Assembly (NCBI GenBank): GCA_013399015.1
Contig: VWZX01005703.1
Span: 186,001 to 250,000, forward strand
Direction of reading: 5' to 3'
DNA: 64,000 nt
From: Galbula dea
Lineage: Eukaryota > Chordata > Aves > Piciformes > Galbulidae
How positions within the stretch are numbered: position 1 is the stretch's first letter; each line of letters opens with the position of its first letter. Positions 54,050 through 64,000 of this stretch are shown here, piece after piece. A program made the translations under genes and the position numbers. The notes beneath the pieces were generated by a model that was given only the letters and a program-made list of their open reading frames with translations, was not told the DNA's origin and searched no databases.

Positions 54050-57000
54050 CTGTGTTCAAGCACAAGGTTAGTTACTCTGCAGAGGATGAAGTGGAGAACT
54101 GTGCCCTGACTGTAACACTAAACATTGCACCAGGCTAAGCAAGGATTGTATCTCTGCATTGGAACAACATTTTGCTCAGTTTGCTTCATCAGGAGGTGCT
54201 CTGAAGGCATGTAGGGAAGCAAAGGGCTTCCAAAAGTTTCAGAGAGAAGCCACAAACTATAATGAAAGATCCCTGAGACTCATTGCAAAAGACACTGCAC
54301 TTCCCTGTGTGACAAACAGATGCTTTACTGGCTTCTGAGCTACTCCAGACACATTCCTCCCTCTGTCCTAATAAAGTGCTGGATGCGCAAAGGACTCAAC
54401 TGTTGCATCAGCCTCTGCACTGAAATACAGGCCTGAGATTTGTCCCCTGCTGAAGACACTGCCCTAAAGAAAGGCATTTTATCCAGTGGTACAGAGTCTT
54501 TTGTGACAGCTGTTGGAACAGCATGATTTTGAGTGGGTAAATAAAGGCAGAAATCCTGGGTGCCACATCCAAAAGAGATCCCACATATGGGAACAGTGCA
54601 GGGACTTGGTTACATGCAAAAGGTGCCAATCCTGGGCTTCCAGCTGGAAAGTGTAGCAAGCAAAAGGAGCAGCCTGTAACACAAGAACAGGGCAGAACAG
54701 CTCTTTGCTTTTTACTCACACCCTAAGCCTGGACTTGAGAGGGAAGAACACCAAGATTTCAGTCTGTTGACTATACCTGGCAGTAAAGCTGATCTGCAGA
54801 AGCATGGGATATGGTTTCCTTTCACAAGCCTCCAAAATGCCATGACTAGGGGAGACAGAGAATACTGCTGGGTCCTTTTGCTTTTCATCTGCAGTGAAAG
54901 GAGCAAATATCAAACAAAGCAATACAAGACCCTTTGGGTAGGTCTGTAGAGCACAGAGCACTCAAACCAATGTCCCTCCTTCCTGACCAACTAATAAATC
55001 ATGTCTTGCACTGTCAGAAGCTTTCTATGCCTGTGCTCAGGTTCTGTTTTCATCCTCTAATAAAGGAAGTGATCAGTGGCCTCCACAGCTAAATAATAAT
55101 GCCCTGATCATCTTTGCTTTGAAGCCCATCTGTTGTTAACATCATTAGGCCCAAGCTCAAAGGGAACTGATGAGGAGCTAATGCTTCTGGCTGCCTCTCA
55201 GGACTGTGTTATAAATGAGCAAAGCAAGCCCATTGTTTAGGGTGGTTGTGAGTTGATTTTTTTGGTTAAATCTGGAGTAACTTCTGAAACCAGTGGAGAT
55301 ACACTAGTGCCCACAAAAATAAAAAGCCCACAGAAGTGAGACCTTAAGCAGGCCTGAAATGTTTGCAGACCACATCATCATATATTGGCTATATATTGAG
55401 GGAGTGCATGCAGCCTTACTGGGAAAAAAACCAAAACCAAACCCCAAACCACTGACTAGTGAAACTATATAACAGGGAAATTCAATTGCAAATCCAGCAT
55501 ACCCAGCACAGCAGTCCAGTAACTCCTACAGCCACTCCTGTTACACAGGAAGACATGTTCAGTCTTGGTCTGAGCAACAAAGCAGGTCTTGAAATCAAGG
55601 GTGTTGCAAGAGAGCTCCAGAACTGGAACAGTAAGGTAAGCAGTCACTGGGACCAGCTGCAAAACAGAGGGAAGAGAAAAGATTAAAACCCCACCTTGTT
55701 TTAATAGAGCTTTCCTAGTTATCTGCTACAGCTGGAACATTCTTAAACACTGTATCAAGAGTAGTTCTGTCTTGGGTTAAAGTCAATTCCCCATTCTACA
55801 GCTTTGGGTGAGTTAAGCTGTTGCTTGTTTGACTGTTTTGGGATAGGTTTTCTAAGCAGACACTGTGGTCTTAATGAAGTAACATGGAGTGAAAGTTCTT
55901 ACTAGGGTTTTCTGTGGAGATGCAGACATTACAGCATCTGAGCATCCCCTAGGACTGTATGTGGCCCACTGTGAGTCATTCAGTTTTGCAGGTTGCCCAA
56001 GATTACTATTAAACTGACTGTGTCTCAGCCATGGTGCTCAGCTCTTCAACAGATCAGTCCTCACAAATACTTGGTATGAAAACAAAATGCCTGCAATGTA
56101 CTAGAACTGCTGAAGGCTTGGGGAGGCTTTGTAGCTTTCCATCTGGAAGAGATTGGTCCTTAACTGTGTGTGGGCTGTGACCACACCACGAGTTAGACAA
56201 ACTCAGGAGGCTTTCAAGAAGCTTTCAAGAAGCACGTGGGTACTGCAGGAGGCAATGCTTGGTGACATGTTTGCTGAGACAGTCCTGACCCCATCTCTCA
56301 GGAGGACCTTGAGAGCCATACTGTCACTGGACATGCTGCCCTTTGATTAAGCAGTGTCATCAAGGCCATCATGCTGTGCAATAGGCTAGGGTATGAGCAC
56401 CAGGGTGCTGACCCAAAACCACCCTGGCCACCTGAGAGTCACCTGCAGTCTCAACAGTAATCTCCTTTGGCAAATCTGTGGCTGTTCCCTTTAACTGGAT
56501 GACACAATTTACTCTAGGGGTTGCTGTATTTCAAAAGCAAGTAAATGCTAAAGCTCATTCATTCTGAGTCAGAGATGCTGATAAAACACAGCCTTCTTAC
56601 CTGGGTAGTGCTGTTCCTATGTTCAATGACCAGGTTTTGACTGAACTTCAGCTTTCTCTCTCCATTCTCCAACTGCAGCACTTGGAATCCAGGAAGCAGC
56701 TGGGTATCTGGCAAATGTTGATATTTAAGTAACTCCAGAGTTGTGTGGAATGACACTTGCACCTGTGGGCAGAGGAATTCAGATCACCACCACATAAGAA
56801 GACACTGTGTGCAGGAAATCCAAAATAAACACTGCTCAAAGGCCAAGGCACACATTTTCCCCCTGGAACCCAAAGGTGTCATGCCAGCAGCCAAATTCCC
56901 ACTGGAACAAAATGTTACAACAAAATCCCCACAGCTATTTCCTATGAATCCAGCACACAGAGATGGAGTGTAAAGGTGAATAGCTCATCTGTGAACCACA

Positions 57001-60000
57001 GGAGAGAAACAGTCTCCAGCAAGACAAAGGTTCTAAATTCCCAAGGTTACAAATACCATATTCCCAAAGCTTTCTTTAACATGGAAATCTTCCTTTCTTC
57101 CATGCAGAATTAAGATGTGTGTCTCTATGTCAAAATGAACACTGAAAAATGAGAAGCACACTTCAAAAATGCAACTGTTACTTGTTCTTTGCACCTTAGC
57201 TAATTCTTGACTCCAAGACTTTGTTACCCAAACCAAGCCACATTTTTGTGTGTGTTTGCACTGCCAGTATCTAACTGAAGGAAGTGAAGGACTGCAGTCT
57301 CTGGAAGTCTTCTCATTTGTCTAGCATATACATGGCCATTGATTTAGATCAGCTCCAAAGACCACAAGGTTTTCTGCAGGAGTGTGCAGCAGCTCAGAGT
57401 TGATGAGAAAAGCAAATCAGGGCCATTATAGGAAACTGTTTTCTATCTGCAATACAAAAAGCAAAACTGCAGTCCTTAGCCTTTGCTAACATAGCATTAT
57501 TTCTTCTGAAATAAGGAGATTTCTGTACTGGTTGTGTTTTTTCTGGTTCATCTAGGCCATGCTAACACACCAATCACTGAAACTACCTGCTCTGGCAGAG
57601 GGTTATTGGTTTTGAGCCTACCAGCATGTTTTGCTGTGGATAAAGTACAAGTTGCAATTGCTGTTCTTTTTCTTCCTTCTTGCTGTGGGATGTTTTGGTG
57701 TTCTTTTTGAGATCTGTGCTGGACAGACTGAAGGGTGTAGGCAGAAGGAGCCTGAAGTACAGAGGAACCTTAGTGCAATTGCTGAGTTTCAAACTCTGAG
57801 TCATTACTGAGTCTGTCAAAACCTGGTAGAGAAATGATGCAAAACGGGTTAGAGTTTGAACTCCCTTGAGAGGTTTGTGCTAGTCTGCTTGTCCAGCATC
57901 CCTGGGAATCTGAAGGACTTTACTCCAAAGCAATCCAGTATTTTCTACTTGTGCTTAACAAAATTTCTGGAGTAAAAAAAAAAAAAACCAACAAAATACA
58001 AATAATGTGATAAAGTCTTTGAATGCCAAGGGTCACAAGAGCTGACGAGGCTGCTCTAAGTGACTCCTTCTGCTGTCAGACCTTTATATGCTGAAGCACT
58101 TGTTTCTCTACATACAAACTCCTCTACAAATAAAAAGACACATAGGCATTGTCTGAGTTCAGCTTTGCCTATTCCTGGCTAATAAGTACTTGTAATCCTT
58201 TTGTTTTACCTATCTTGTTATGTGCAATATAGAAAATGACAACATAAAGACTACTTGGGATAAAGATGCATTTAAAAAACCAGGTGCCTACAGCTCTGAA
58301 TTCTTACAGCAGCACAAACCAGCTGAATACATCAGTGCATGAAATACTTACTCCTAACAGAGGCTGATCTTGTATGAGATCACTTGCTGTTGAATAAAAC
58401 ACCATCCCTCTGTCATGATCCGTGTCTACTTTTAACCTGAGTGTACGAGATGAGAGGCTCGGGTCAGAGCTCTGCCCTCCAGGCTGATTCATTTCCTGCC
58501 AGTGCAGCAGCCCTCGGTGCAGTGCTACTTACAGTGCCTGCCCTACAGAGCCTTGCAGGGCTGCTCGGAACGGTGGAGCTCCGTAGCCGTGTCTGCGGTG
58601 CACTTTGTTAGGCACTGTCTTGGCATGCTGACAACAAAATGAAAACAGAAATGATCTATAAAATGATAGCACTAAAACCTTAAACTCTACTTGTAGCCCA
58701 AGAGGCTGTTGGCCAAAGGATTCTGCTTGACACTGTATTGCCTGTTTGTAAGACGTTGTCAATGTGTAAGGAACAGCAAAAGCTAAGCAGTAGCTGAGCT
58801 CTGTGGCTGTGGTTAATCCAGATGCAGATGTTTCTTCTTGCAGGAAGCAGGAACATTAGGGATGCTTTTATTAATTATTCTGTTCCCATTCATTGTACCT
58901 TACCCCTTTGCAGTGATTCATGTCAGAGAACAGCAGAGCTGCTCTTGCAGTTGCTGAAGAGGAAGTTTCCCAGAGGAGAGCTCTGCTGTCCAAATTCACA
59001 GAGGAAGAAGGATGCAGAGCCAGGAACAGAACTCAGCAGTCCTGAGTCTCAGTCTCATTGTTAACTATTGTTATCAATAAAACCTGATGTTGTGATAGCA
59101 TTTCAAACCCTGGGCTTTTTGCCTGAGATCTACTGCACCAGACAGTGTAAGAAGATGGTGACATTTCCACCCTAGAATGCTTCCAAGCTAGAAGACAAAT
59201 GCAGCAAATCAACCACCCTAATTAAGGAAGGATGAACAGGGAAACAGGACCAGACTAGCCAGGCACCCACCGGAAGGGAAACGATTGTTTTCTAGTCATC
59301 TTTAGCCTTGCTGCACTAGTCAGTTTACCTTGTCGTCCAGGCTCATGAAACCCAGCACAAACCCTTCACGCTGCACTTCAGTCACAGCCTCTGGGAGGAC
59401 ATGTGGGGTGAAGGAGATGCAAACGGAGGTGCTGCCACCTCCTGGAACCACCTGCAGTTGGGAGACAGCTGTTTAGTTGGGCAAGGGAGCTGGCTGGGAT
59501 TGCACAAGCATCCTCAGCGCTCAGCTGCTAAAACAAGTTGCACGAAAGCATGAACTCTCCTGGGGATGAGCTGTGCTCAGACTCGGACTCGAATGACAAC
59601 ATGTGACAACAAAACTGAGAAGCATCTCAGCTGCAAATACCAGCACAGCCACTCTTTAACATCAACAGAATTTAAACACAGTCACAGACCAACTGTCTAA
59701 GCACACAAACATATGTACATACCTGCTTGTTTTTTAAAATACCCAGTTGTGCCCACTCTCACTCCATGGCTGCCTCCAATGATTCCCCACAACTGACAGC
59801 ACTCACAGACAGAAGAAACATTTTTTTTGAAGAGTTACAAGTGTGAATGAAGAGTATTTTGCAGTTCAGTTTACTCCTGACTATGTTTTAATTTGGCCTG
59901 ACAGGAGGGAATGTAATCAAATGCACTAGCAAGCTACAGTGGATCTTCTGGGATTTACAGGCTGGATAGATTCTGCTTCCTTTAGGTGCATTATGCATGT

Positions 60001-61842
60001 TTTCGTTAAATCCTGCTATTGCTGCAGAAAATCCTTTGCCATCTCCCTACAGAGCCAGTTCATGTCAAGCCAAGCTTGTAAGGGGCCATGTGGCATGCAC
60101 TGCTTTCAGGCTAGTGCTGTGCAGACACAAACTCCCCCCATTCATTTATGGTTGGACTCAATAATCTTCAAGGTCTTTTCCAACCTGAAGTATTCTATGA
60201 TTCATGTCCTCACACAGGGTGAGCTCTTTGGTCCTGGTGGACCCAAGTTCAACAGAAACAAAACTTGTTCAGCTCTCCTTGTGCTTTTTTCCCCTGCTCA
60301 GAGTGGTGAGGAGCATCAGAAAGCTCTGCCTAAGGTCTAGCAGGGCCAGAGCAGAGCTAGTTAAGATCTGTCACGTCCTGCAACACTGCAGGGTCTGTGC
60401 ATTGTGGTCAGAGAGCTTAGCTGTTCAGACATGGCCTAAAGCCAGGTCTGGCCAGCTGTGCTGCACAACACCTGAGCTAACAGGCCTTCCTGGAAACATG
60501 GGCAACATTTCTGCAGAGAACTGCCTGAACGTTCAGCTCCATTCCACAAGGGCCAAGCTTGCTGCTGGCTACACCTGACAGAGGCTGTCTCCACAATGAG
60601 GCACTTGTTTATCCAGCTACCTCAGCCTCAGTCACCCCAGAGCTGACTGGAGGCTTCATTTCTTTGAGATACCATTTCTGGAAGTATTTCTTTTATGTAA
60701 TCTTTAGCTCATTCTGACTTCCAACTGAAGCCATTTGGCAAAAAACTTCCTCATATTTAAGAACTCAAATTGATAGACTGCTGTTCTAGGCAACCCTGAC
60801 ACTCATACTTAGATCTTTCCAGTGCTCTTTGCTTTATCTTATTCCAAAGAAACTAGACACTGTGACCCCTATTTGCACCAGTTGCTTTTGTAGTAGTGTG
60901 GGTTACAACAGTTCATCCAAGAATCATCTACAGAGCACCCTTTTCCCAGCAGCCTGCTTCCCAGCTCTGCCACATTTACTTAGCAAACCCACCCCTGTTA
61001 AATAACATGCTTCCAAAGCTTCAGGCTGGATACTGCCCACCTACTGCCACACATTTCACCAAGGCAACCCAAGTGAGAAGATCAGAGATGCCAGTCTAGA
61101 GAGCCTAGTACAACTGAACAGTTAACTGCTCAAGTGTAGATAGGATGTTTTTCCCTGCTGAATCTGCAAAGTCTCATGGCCATCTAGTGTTTCACTGTTT
61201 AGGTCTCTAACCAAAGCTACTTCCTCCTCCTTCTCCTCTGTCCTGCAGATGATATGTTAAATCTAAGCACAAAGAAAGTGTGAAATATAAAAGCTTACTA
61301 TCTGTCCTGGAGTAATGGAGAAGGGGTTGTCTGCAAGAACCCCCTCATGAGGTCGTACAAGTACAGAGACAAGTTTCTCTGTTGCAGGTTCTTGAGCTAT
61401 CATTTCCTTCTCTTTGCTCTCAGGGTCTGAAGTCTGCAGGAACACAAGGGTGGGGAATGGTTAAAACAGTTACACTGCAAAGGAGGAATGCAAGTGAAGC
61501 ATACGGGGAACTGCTGCACTAGTCAGTATAGCCAGCTCCAGTTTCCTTCTTTCTGGCACAAAAGCTGGACATGTGGATGTGTCCTTACCTTATTTTTTCC
61601 ATGCACAGGTCTGCTTTCCTACAACTGCTCCTGTACTCCCTGGAAAGTGTGCATGTTTGGGTCCTGTTCTAGCAAGAGACACACTCAACCATGACATCTC
61701 TGGCCACTATACAAACCAGCACTCCAGGGCAACAATGTTCCCTTGCTCCACAAACAAGGTGAAAGTGTGCTCAAAACTGAGCTGAGGCAGAGTGAACATG
61801 ACTTCAGTACCTTTCTTGTAAAGCTTTTGCCAGAGAAGTGTG

Positions 61843-61875
<33 letters not shown>

Positions 61876-63522
61876 CTTCTCTCTGTCACTCCCAGCCCCT
61901 CCAGACAGTAAATTGCCATATTATAATCAAACTTCACATGTAGTAGATGTTACCATATTCTAACAGAGTAACAGCACCAATCTAACTTTAGCATTGGGAT
62001 GAACACCTCCTTATCATCAGCTGCCATTTGAACTCTGCAGGTTAGATTAGATTGTGAACACCATAAAGCACCCACCAGAAAAGCAGAAGCAAATCAAGGA
62101 GGTTTAGCCATTGTAACACTTTCAAGTAAAAATGGCATTCATTTTCCAATGGCAGTGTTTTAGAAAAGGATCTCATCAGCTTCTTTAACAATTTTAAGTA
62201 CAGGAGAAGCTGAAGAGCTATTTGCTTATAGCCCATTTTGGACACTGGTTGTTGAGTCCAACAGCCATCCACCCATGCATTGCTTTCTTGACTGTGAGAG
62301 GAGCTGACATTTCTTTTAACAATCCAGCTCTGAGTTACAAGTTACATCATGTGTTATTGTTTTCAACCTTTCATTCCAAGAAAGCCATCATGTATCTCAG
62401 CAGCTGGATATAAACAGACCAAGAGCTGACCTCATCTGTGGCTTGTGAAGCTGGAGAAATGCTTCTGCAGGGAACGGCAGTGTGATCCAACTTTAACACC
62501 ATCTCTGACTCTGAGGTGCTACCAACTGATGCAGTCTTATTTTCATCCACGTCCTTAAGAGGAAAAGGGTCTCCAAAGAACATCAGCAGGTCCACCAGAT
62601 TTTTGTCATCCTGCTCTTGGTTATAAATCTCCCAGTCTAGGCGGATGTCTGAATTGAAAGGGAGAAAGGGCAGTTAACTCCTGGTCACTGACAAGACTCA
62701 GAGCTTAGCTGGTATCAGGAAACCAGAATATCAAGCAACAAATTTGTGTCTAGCAACTGGATTTGTTTTAAAGCACATCTTAATCTGTCCATGTTTGCTG
62801 GAAACTGAAATGATTTAAGACTGTGAGCTATGCTCATGTTCTAGCTTGGCCACTCTCTAGGTTCTAAACTGTATTTCTAGTAACAGTAAAATAAAAGATG
62901 AGTATTCTCTCTGTTAGGCAAATGTGTTTGGGGGTATTCAGGGGAAGAAAGAAAAATACTGTGATTGACACACAAGAGTCAGATGATGTCACTAAGAAGG
63001 AGGTAGCACATCTGATTGACCAACCAGGTTTAGTGCTGTGAGAGATTTACAAAACCAGGATGGAAAATCCTGAATTCCCATCATTTCAAGGACAGAAACC
63101 CCAGACACATGAGGACAGGACATGCAGTTTCACCTTAGACAATTACATATATTCTAGGGCACTCTATCTAGAGCTTACCTACTCTACTGTCACAGGAAGC
63201 AAACTAATATTCATGGCAGTAATGGCAAAATGCTAATACTACTGTGCATATAAAGATCTGGCAACATGCATTATTAGTCTGTGCTAGCTAAATCAGAAAA
63301 CACCTTCAGATACCTTTATATACTTCTCTTACAAAAACCATTTAGATTAGGAAACAAGTAGTTAATTAAGGTGCTAATGGGTTCTTCTATTGTTATTCTC
63401 ACAAGGAGAGCAATCAAGTGCTGACATTGGCTACAAAAAAGCTGCTCTTACCAAAGGGAGTGGGATTGTTGAGCTGGACCCTCCGAAAGACAGGAGACCC
63501 TCCAGAGACCTGAGTGCCAAAC
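53880..63522 (-). CDS. DLEC1: DLEC1/CFAP81, C-terminal nine coding exons (5' part outside window)
   Basis: Ciliary protein with repeated MSP/ASH-type immunoglobulin-like domains, assigned to the axonemal central apparatus (CFAP81) and first described as a candidate tumour suppressor. Exons in transcript order: 63522-63452, 62648-62431, 61433-61299, 59451-59329, 58495-58352, 57822-57622, 56762-56601, 55656-55503, 54049-53880. All junctions are GT..AG and every phase matches, giving about 458 C-terminal residues of a protein of about 1750 in human. Typical MSP-domain strings cross the joins, for example FSITPGQI/VVPGGGSTSVCIS, YPQQNML/VQVSF and NSTTQ/LVPVTAYLTVPVLEL. The identification rests on this pattern, the C-terminal GTYDDGKDDDLSLI, and the conserved tail-to-tail position next to ACAA1. 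Upstream exons should continue past base 64000. Confidence 0.88.
55503..55656 (-). CDS. DLEC1: DLEC1 exon
   Basis: The acceptor ttttgcag follows a long pyrimidine tract and gives phase 0. An inner acceptor (gttccag, exon start 55622) breaks the frame. It encodes LVPVTAYLTVPVLELSCNTL, then DFKTCFVAQTKTEHVFLCNR and SGCRSYWTAVL. Donor ctgg/GTATGC, phase 1. Confidence 0.88.
56601..56762 (-). CDS. DLEC1: DLEC1 exon
   Basis: Acceptor cccacag, donor cag/GTAAGA, phase 0. It encodes VQVSFHTTLELLKYQHLPDT through NGERKLKFSQNLVIEHRN and STTQ, the close of one MSP domain and the start of the next. Confidence 0.88.
57622..57822 (-). CDS. DLEC1: DLEC1 exon
   Basis: Acceptor ctaccag, donor ctg/GTAGGC (non-optimal), phase 0. 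It encodes VLTDSVMTQSLKLSNCTKVP and LYFRLLLPTPF, a beta-sandwich strand pair with the typical LxLxNxTxVPLYFRL pattern, then a Lys/Ser/Glu-rich loop and LYPQQNML. Confidence 0.87.
58352..58495 (-). CDS. DLEC1: DLEC1 exon
   Basis: The acceptor tggcag before GAAATG was chosen because it gives phase 0; the later acactcag would put a stop in frame. It encodes EMNQPGGQSSDPSLSSRTLR, then LKVDTDHDRGMVFYSTASD and LIQDQPLLG. Donor gga/GTAAGT. Confidence 0.82.
59329..59451 (-). CDS. DLEC1: DLEC1 exon
   Basis: Acceptor actgcag, donor aag/GTAAAC, phase 0. It encodes VVPGGGSTSVCISFTPHVLP, then EGFVLGFMSLDDK. The PGGGSTSVCISFTP string is diagnostic of an MSP/ASH domain. Confidence 0.9.
59452..61298 (-). 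other. DLEC1 intron with a CR1 remnant
   Basis: A 1.85 kb intron. Apart from the CR1 end at 60148-60205 nothing was recognised, and phase continuity (0/0) does not demand a further exon, although a phase-0 exon could be missed. Confidence 0.6.
60148..60205 (+). mobile_element. CR1 LINE 3'-end remnant
   Basis: GGTTGGACTCAATAATCTTC, then AAGGTCTTTTCCAACCTGAA and TATTCTATGATTCATG match the extreme 3' end of CR1. About 60 bases, inside a DLEC1 intron. Confidence 0.85.
61299..61433 (-). CDS. DLEC1: DLEC1 exon
   Basis: Acceptor cctgcag, donor ata/GTAAGC, phase 0. It encodes an acidic segment, then LVSVLVRPHEGVLADNPFSI and TPGQI, which runs directly into the next exon to complete an ASH-type motif. 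Confidence 0.86.
61838..61876. repeat. GT-TA-CA compound microsatellite
   Basis: GTGTG, then about 13 TA units, then about 6 CA units: a near-palindromic compound repeat in a DLEC1 intron. Confidence 0.95.
62431..62648 (-). CDS. DLEC1: DLEC1 exon
   Basis: Acceptor caattcag, donor gag/GTCAGC. It encodes DIRLDWEIYNQEQDDKNLVD, then a hydrophilic insert rich in Ser/Asp/Glu. DWEIYN continues the MSP domain begun in the previous exon (PTPFG/DIRLDWEIY). Confidence 0.86.
63452..63522 (-). CDS. DLEC1: DLEC1 exon (first in window)
   Basis: Acceptor cccctcag, donor tttg/GTAAGA on the minus strand. It encodes FGTQVSGGSPVFRRVQLNN and PTPF, the opening strand pattern of an MSP/ASH domain (VRRVQLNNPT-type). 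Phase 2 in, phase 1 out. Confidence 0.85.
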
Positions 63523-64000
63523 CTGAGGGGGGAACCTTGCTGTCAGTACATGCAGGAAATAAAAGTGAATGTCTGAAATCATCAGATTGGTTTAAAAGTG
63601 GAAACATATCTGTCAGCACTGCCAGCCAGTCAGAGTGGCTAGCAGGTAAAGCAAGGCCTATACTGTGAAGTACAATATTGCTTTATTTAATCAGTCTTTT
63701 TTGTTTTCAGTTTTCTCCATTATCTCAGCTGTTTCAGGGCAAACATGAAGTCAGCTTTTTTGAAGTACTCTGGCAGCAGCAGCAAAAGACTACACAGCAG
63801 TGGAGCAACCTGTGTCAGACAGATTTCCAGGTGCATAAGGCTTTTTTTATGGGGTATAGCTAAATCCATTTTCTGTGCCTCATTACAGAGCTGACATTGC
63901 AAATGCTCTTGGCTGCATTTCCATACACAGTGCTAACTCCTGAAGTCAGGAAGCAGCAAGTCATGCTGTACAGCAGCTGGCTGAGTGTATAGTGCCATGG
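63523..64000 (-). other. DLEC1 intron running off the right edge
   Basis: No convincing minus-strand exon found. A plus-strand exon-like open stretch at 63711-63830 is discussed separately. The previous DLEC1 exon, which must end in phase 2, should lie beyond the window. Confidence 0.55.

Noticed and set aside
55503..55622. Inner acceptor gttccag for the penultimate DLEC1 exon
   Set aside because: It needs a phase-1 donor, while the preceding exon ends in phase 0. The upstream ttttgcag at 55657 restores the frame and adds LVPVTAYLTVP, typical of the domain.
63390..63668. 92-codon plus-strand open reading frame
   Set aside because: It overlaps the DLEC1 exon on the opposite strand and reads its complement. 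No family resemblance or splice support.
1..64000. tRNA, rRNA, CRISPR array, operon or other prokaryote-type system
   Set aside because: Nothing in the window resembles these. The gene structure is vertebrate throughout.

Overview
This is a stretch of a vertebrate nuclear genome, most likely a bird. It has intron-rich genes with GT..AG splice sites, AATAAA poly(A) signals, one CpG island, and scattered truncated CR1-type LINE 3' ends of the kind typical of avian DNA. No bacterial, viral or CRISPR-like system was seen. Most open reading frames longer than 60 codons are intronic noise. The real coding sequence was assembled exon by exon from homology to known protein families, with splice-phase continuity checked at every junction.

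Three genes are supported. (1) Positions 628-39484, plus strand: a MAP kinase kinase kinase of the MEKK2/MEKK3 (MAP3K2/MAP3K3) family. Fifteen coding exons are in the window. The first exon (ATG plus one base) lies to the left. The predicted protein is 620 residues, with an N-terminal helix, a PB1 domain, a Ser/Pro linker and a complete kinase domain. Its residues are a mosaic of MAP3K2-like and MAP3K3-like positions, so it may be a third paralogue rather than either mammalian gene. Its 3' UTR runs to about 40.94 kb. (2) Positions 42620-51815, plus strand: ACAA1, peroxisomal 3-ketoacyl-CoA thiolase. It is complete in 12 exons (435 or 427 residues depending on the start), starts in a CpG island, and carries an N-terminal PTS2 import signal and all the catalytic residues. 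(3) Positions 63522 down to 53880, minus strand: the last nine coding exons (about 458 residues) of DLEC1/CFAP81, an axonemal MSP/ASH-domain protein. The 5' part lies beyond the right edge.

ACAA1 and DLEC1 are tail to tail, as in the mammalian DLEC1-ACAA1 block. In human the gene upstream of ACAA1 is MYD88 in divergent orientation; here that place is held by the MEKK2/3-like gene in the same orientation as ACAA1. The three genes have unrelated jobs (MAPK signalling, peroxisomal beta-oxidation, ciliary axoneme) and are neighbours, not a functional unit.

The remaining sequence is intron or intergenic DNA. It holds CR1 fragments (about 1.2, 7.0, 15.3, 21.7, 27.6 and 60.1 kb), a few ancient CORE-SINE/MIR-like fragments, and two dinucleotide microsatellites (TG at 40.18 kb, TA at 61.84 kb). 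The observations most worth following are the identity and placement of the MEKK2/3 paralogue, a perfect TISU-type start context on ACAA1, and tandem splice acceptors in the kinase gene.
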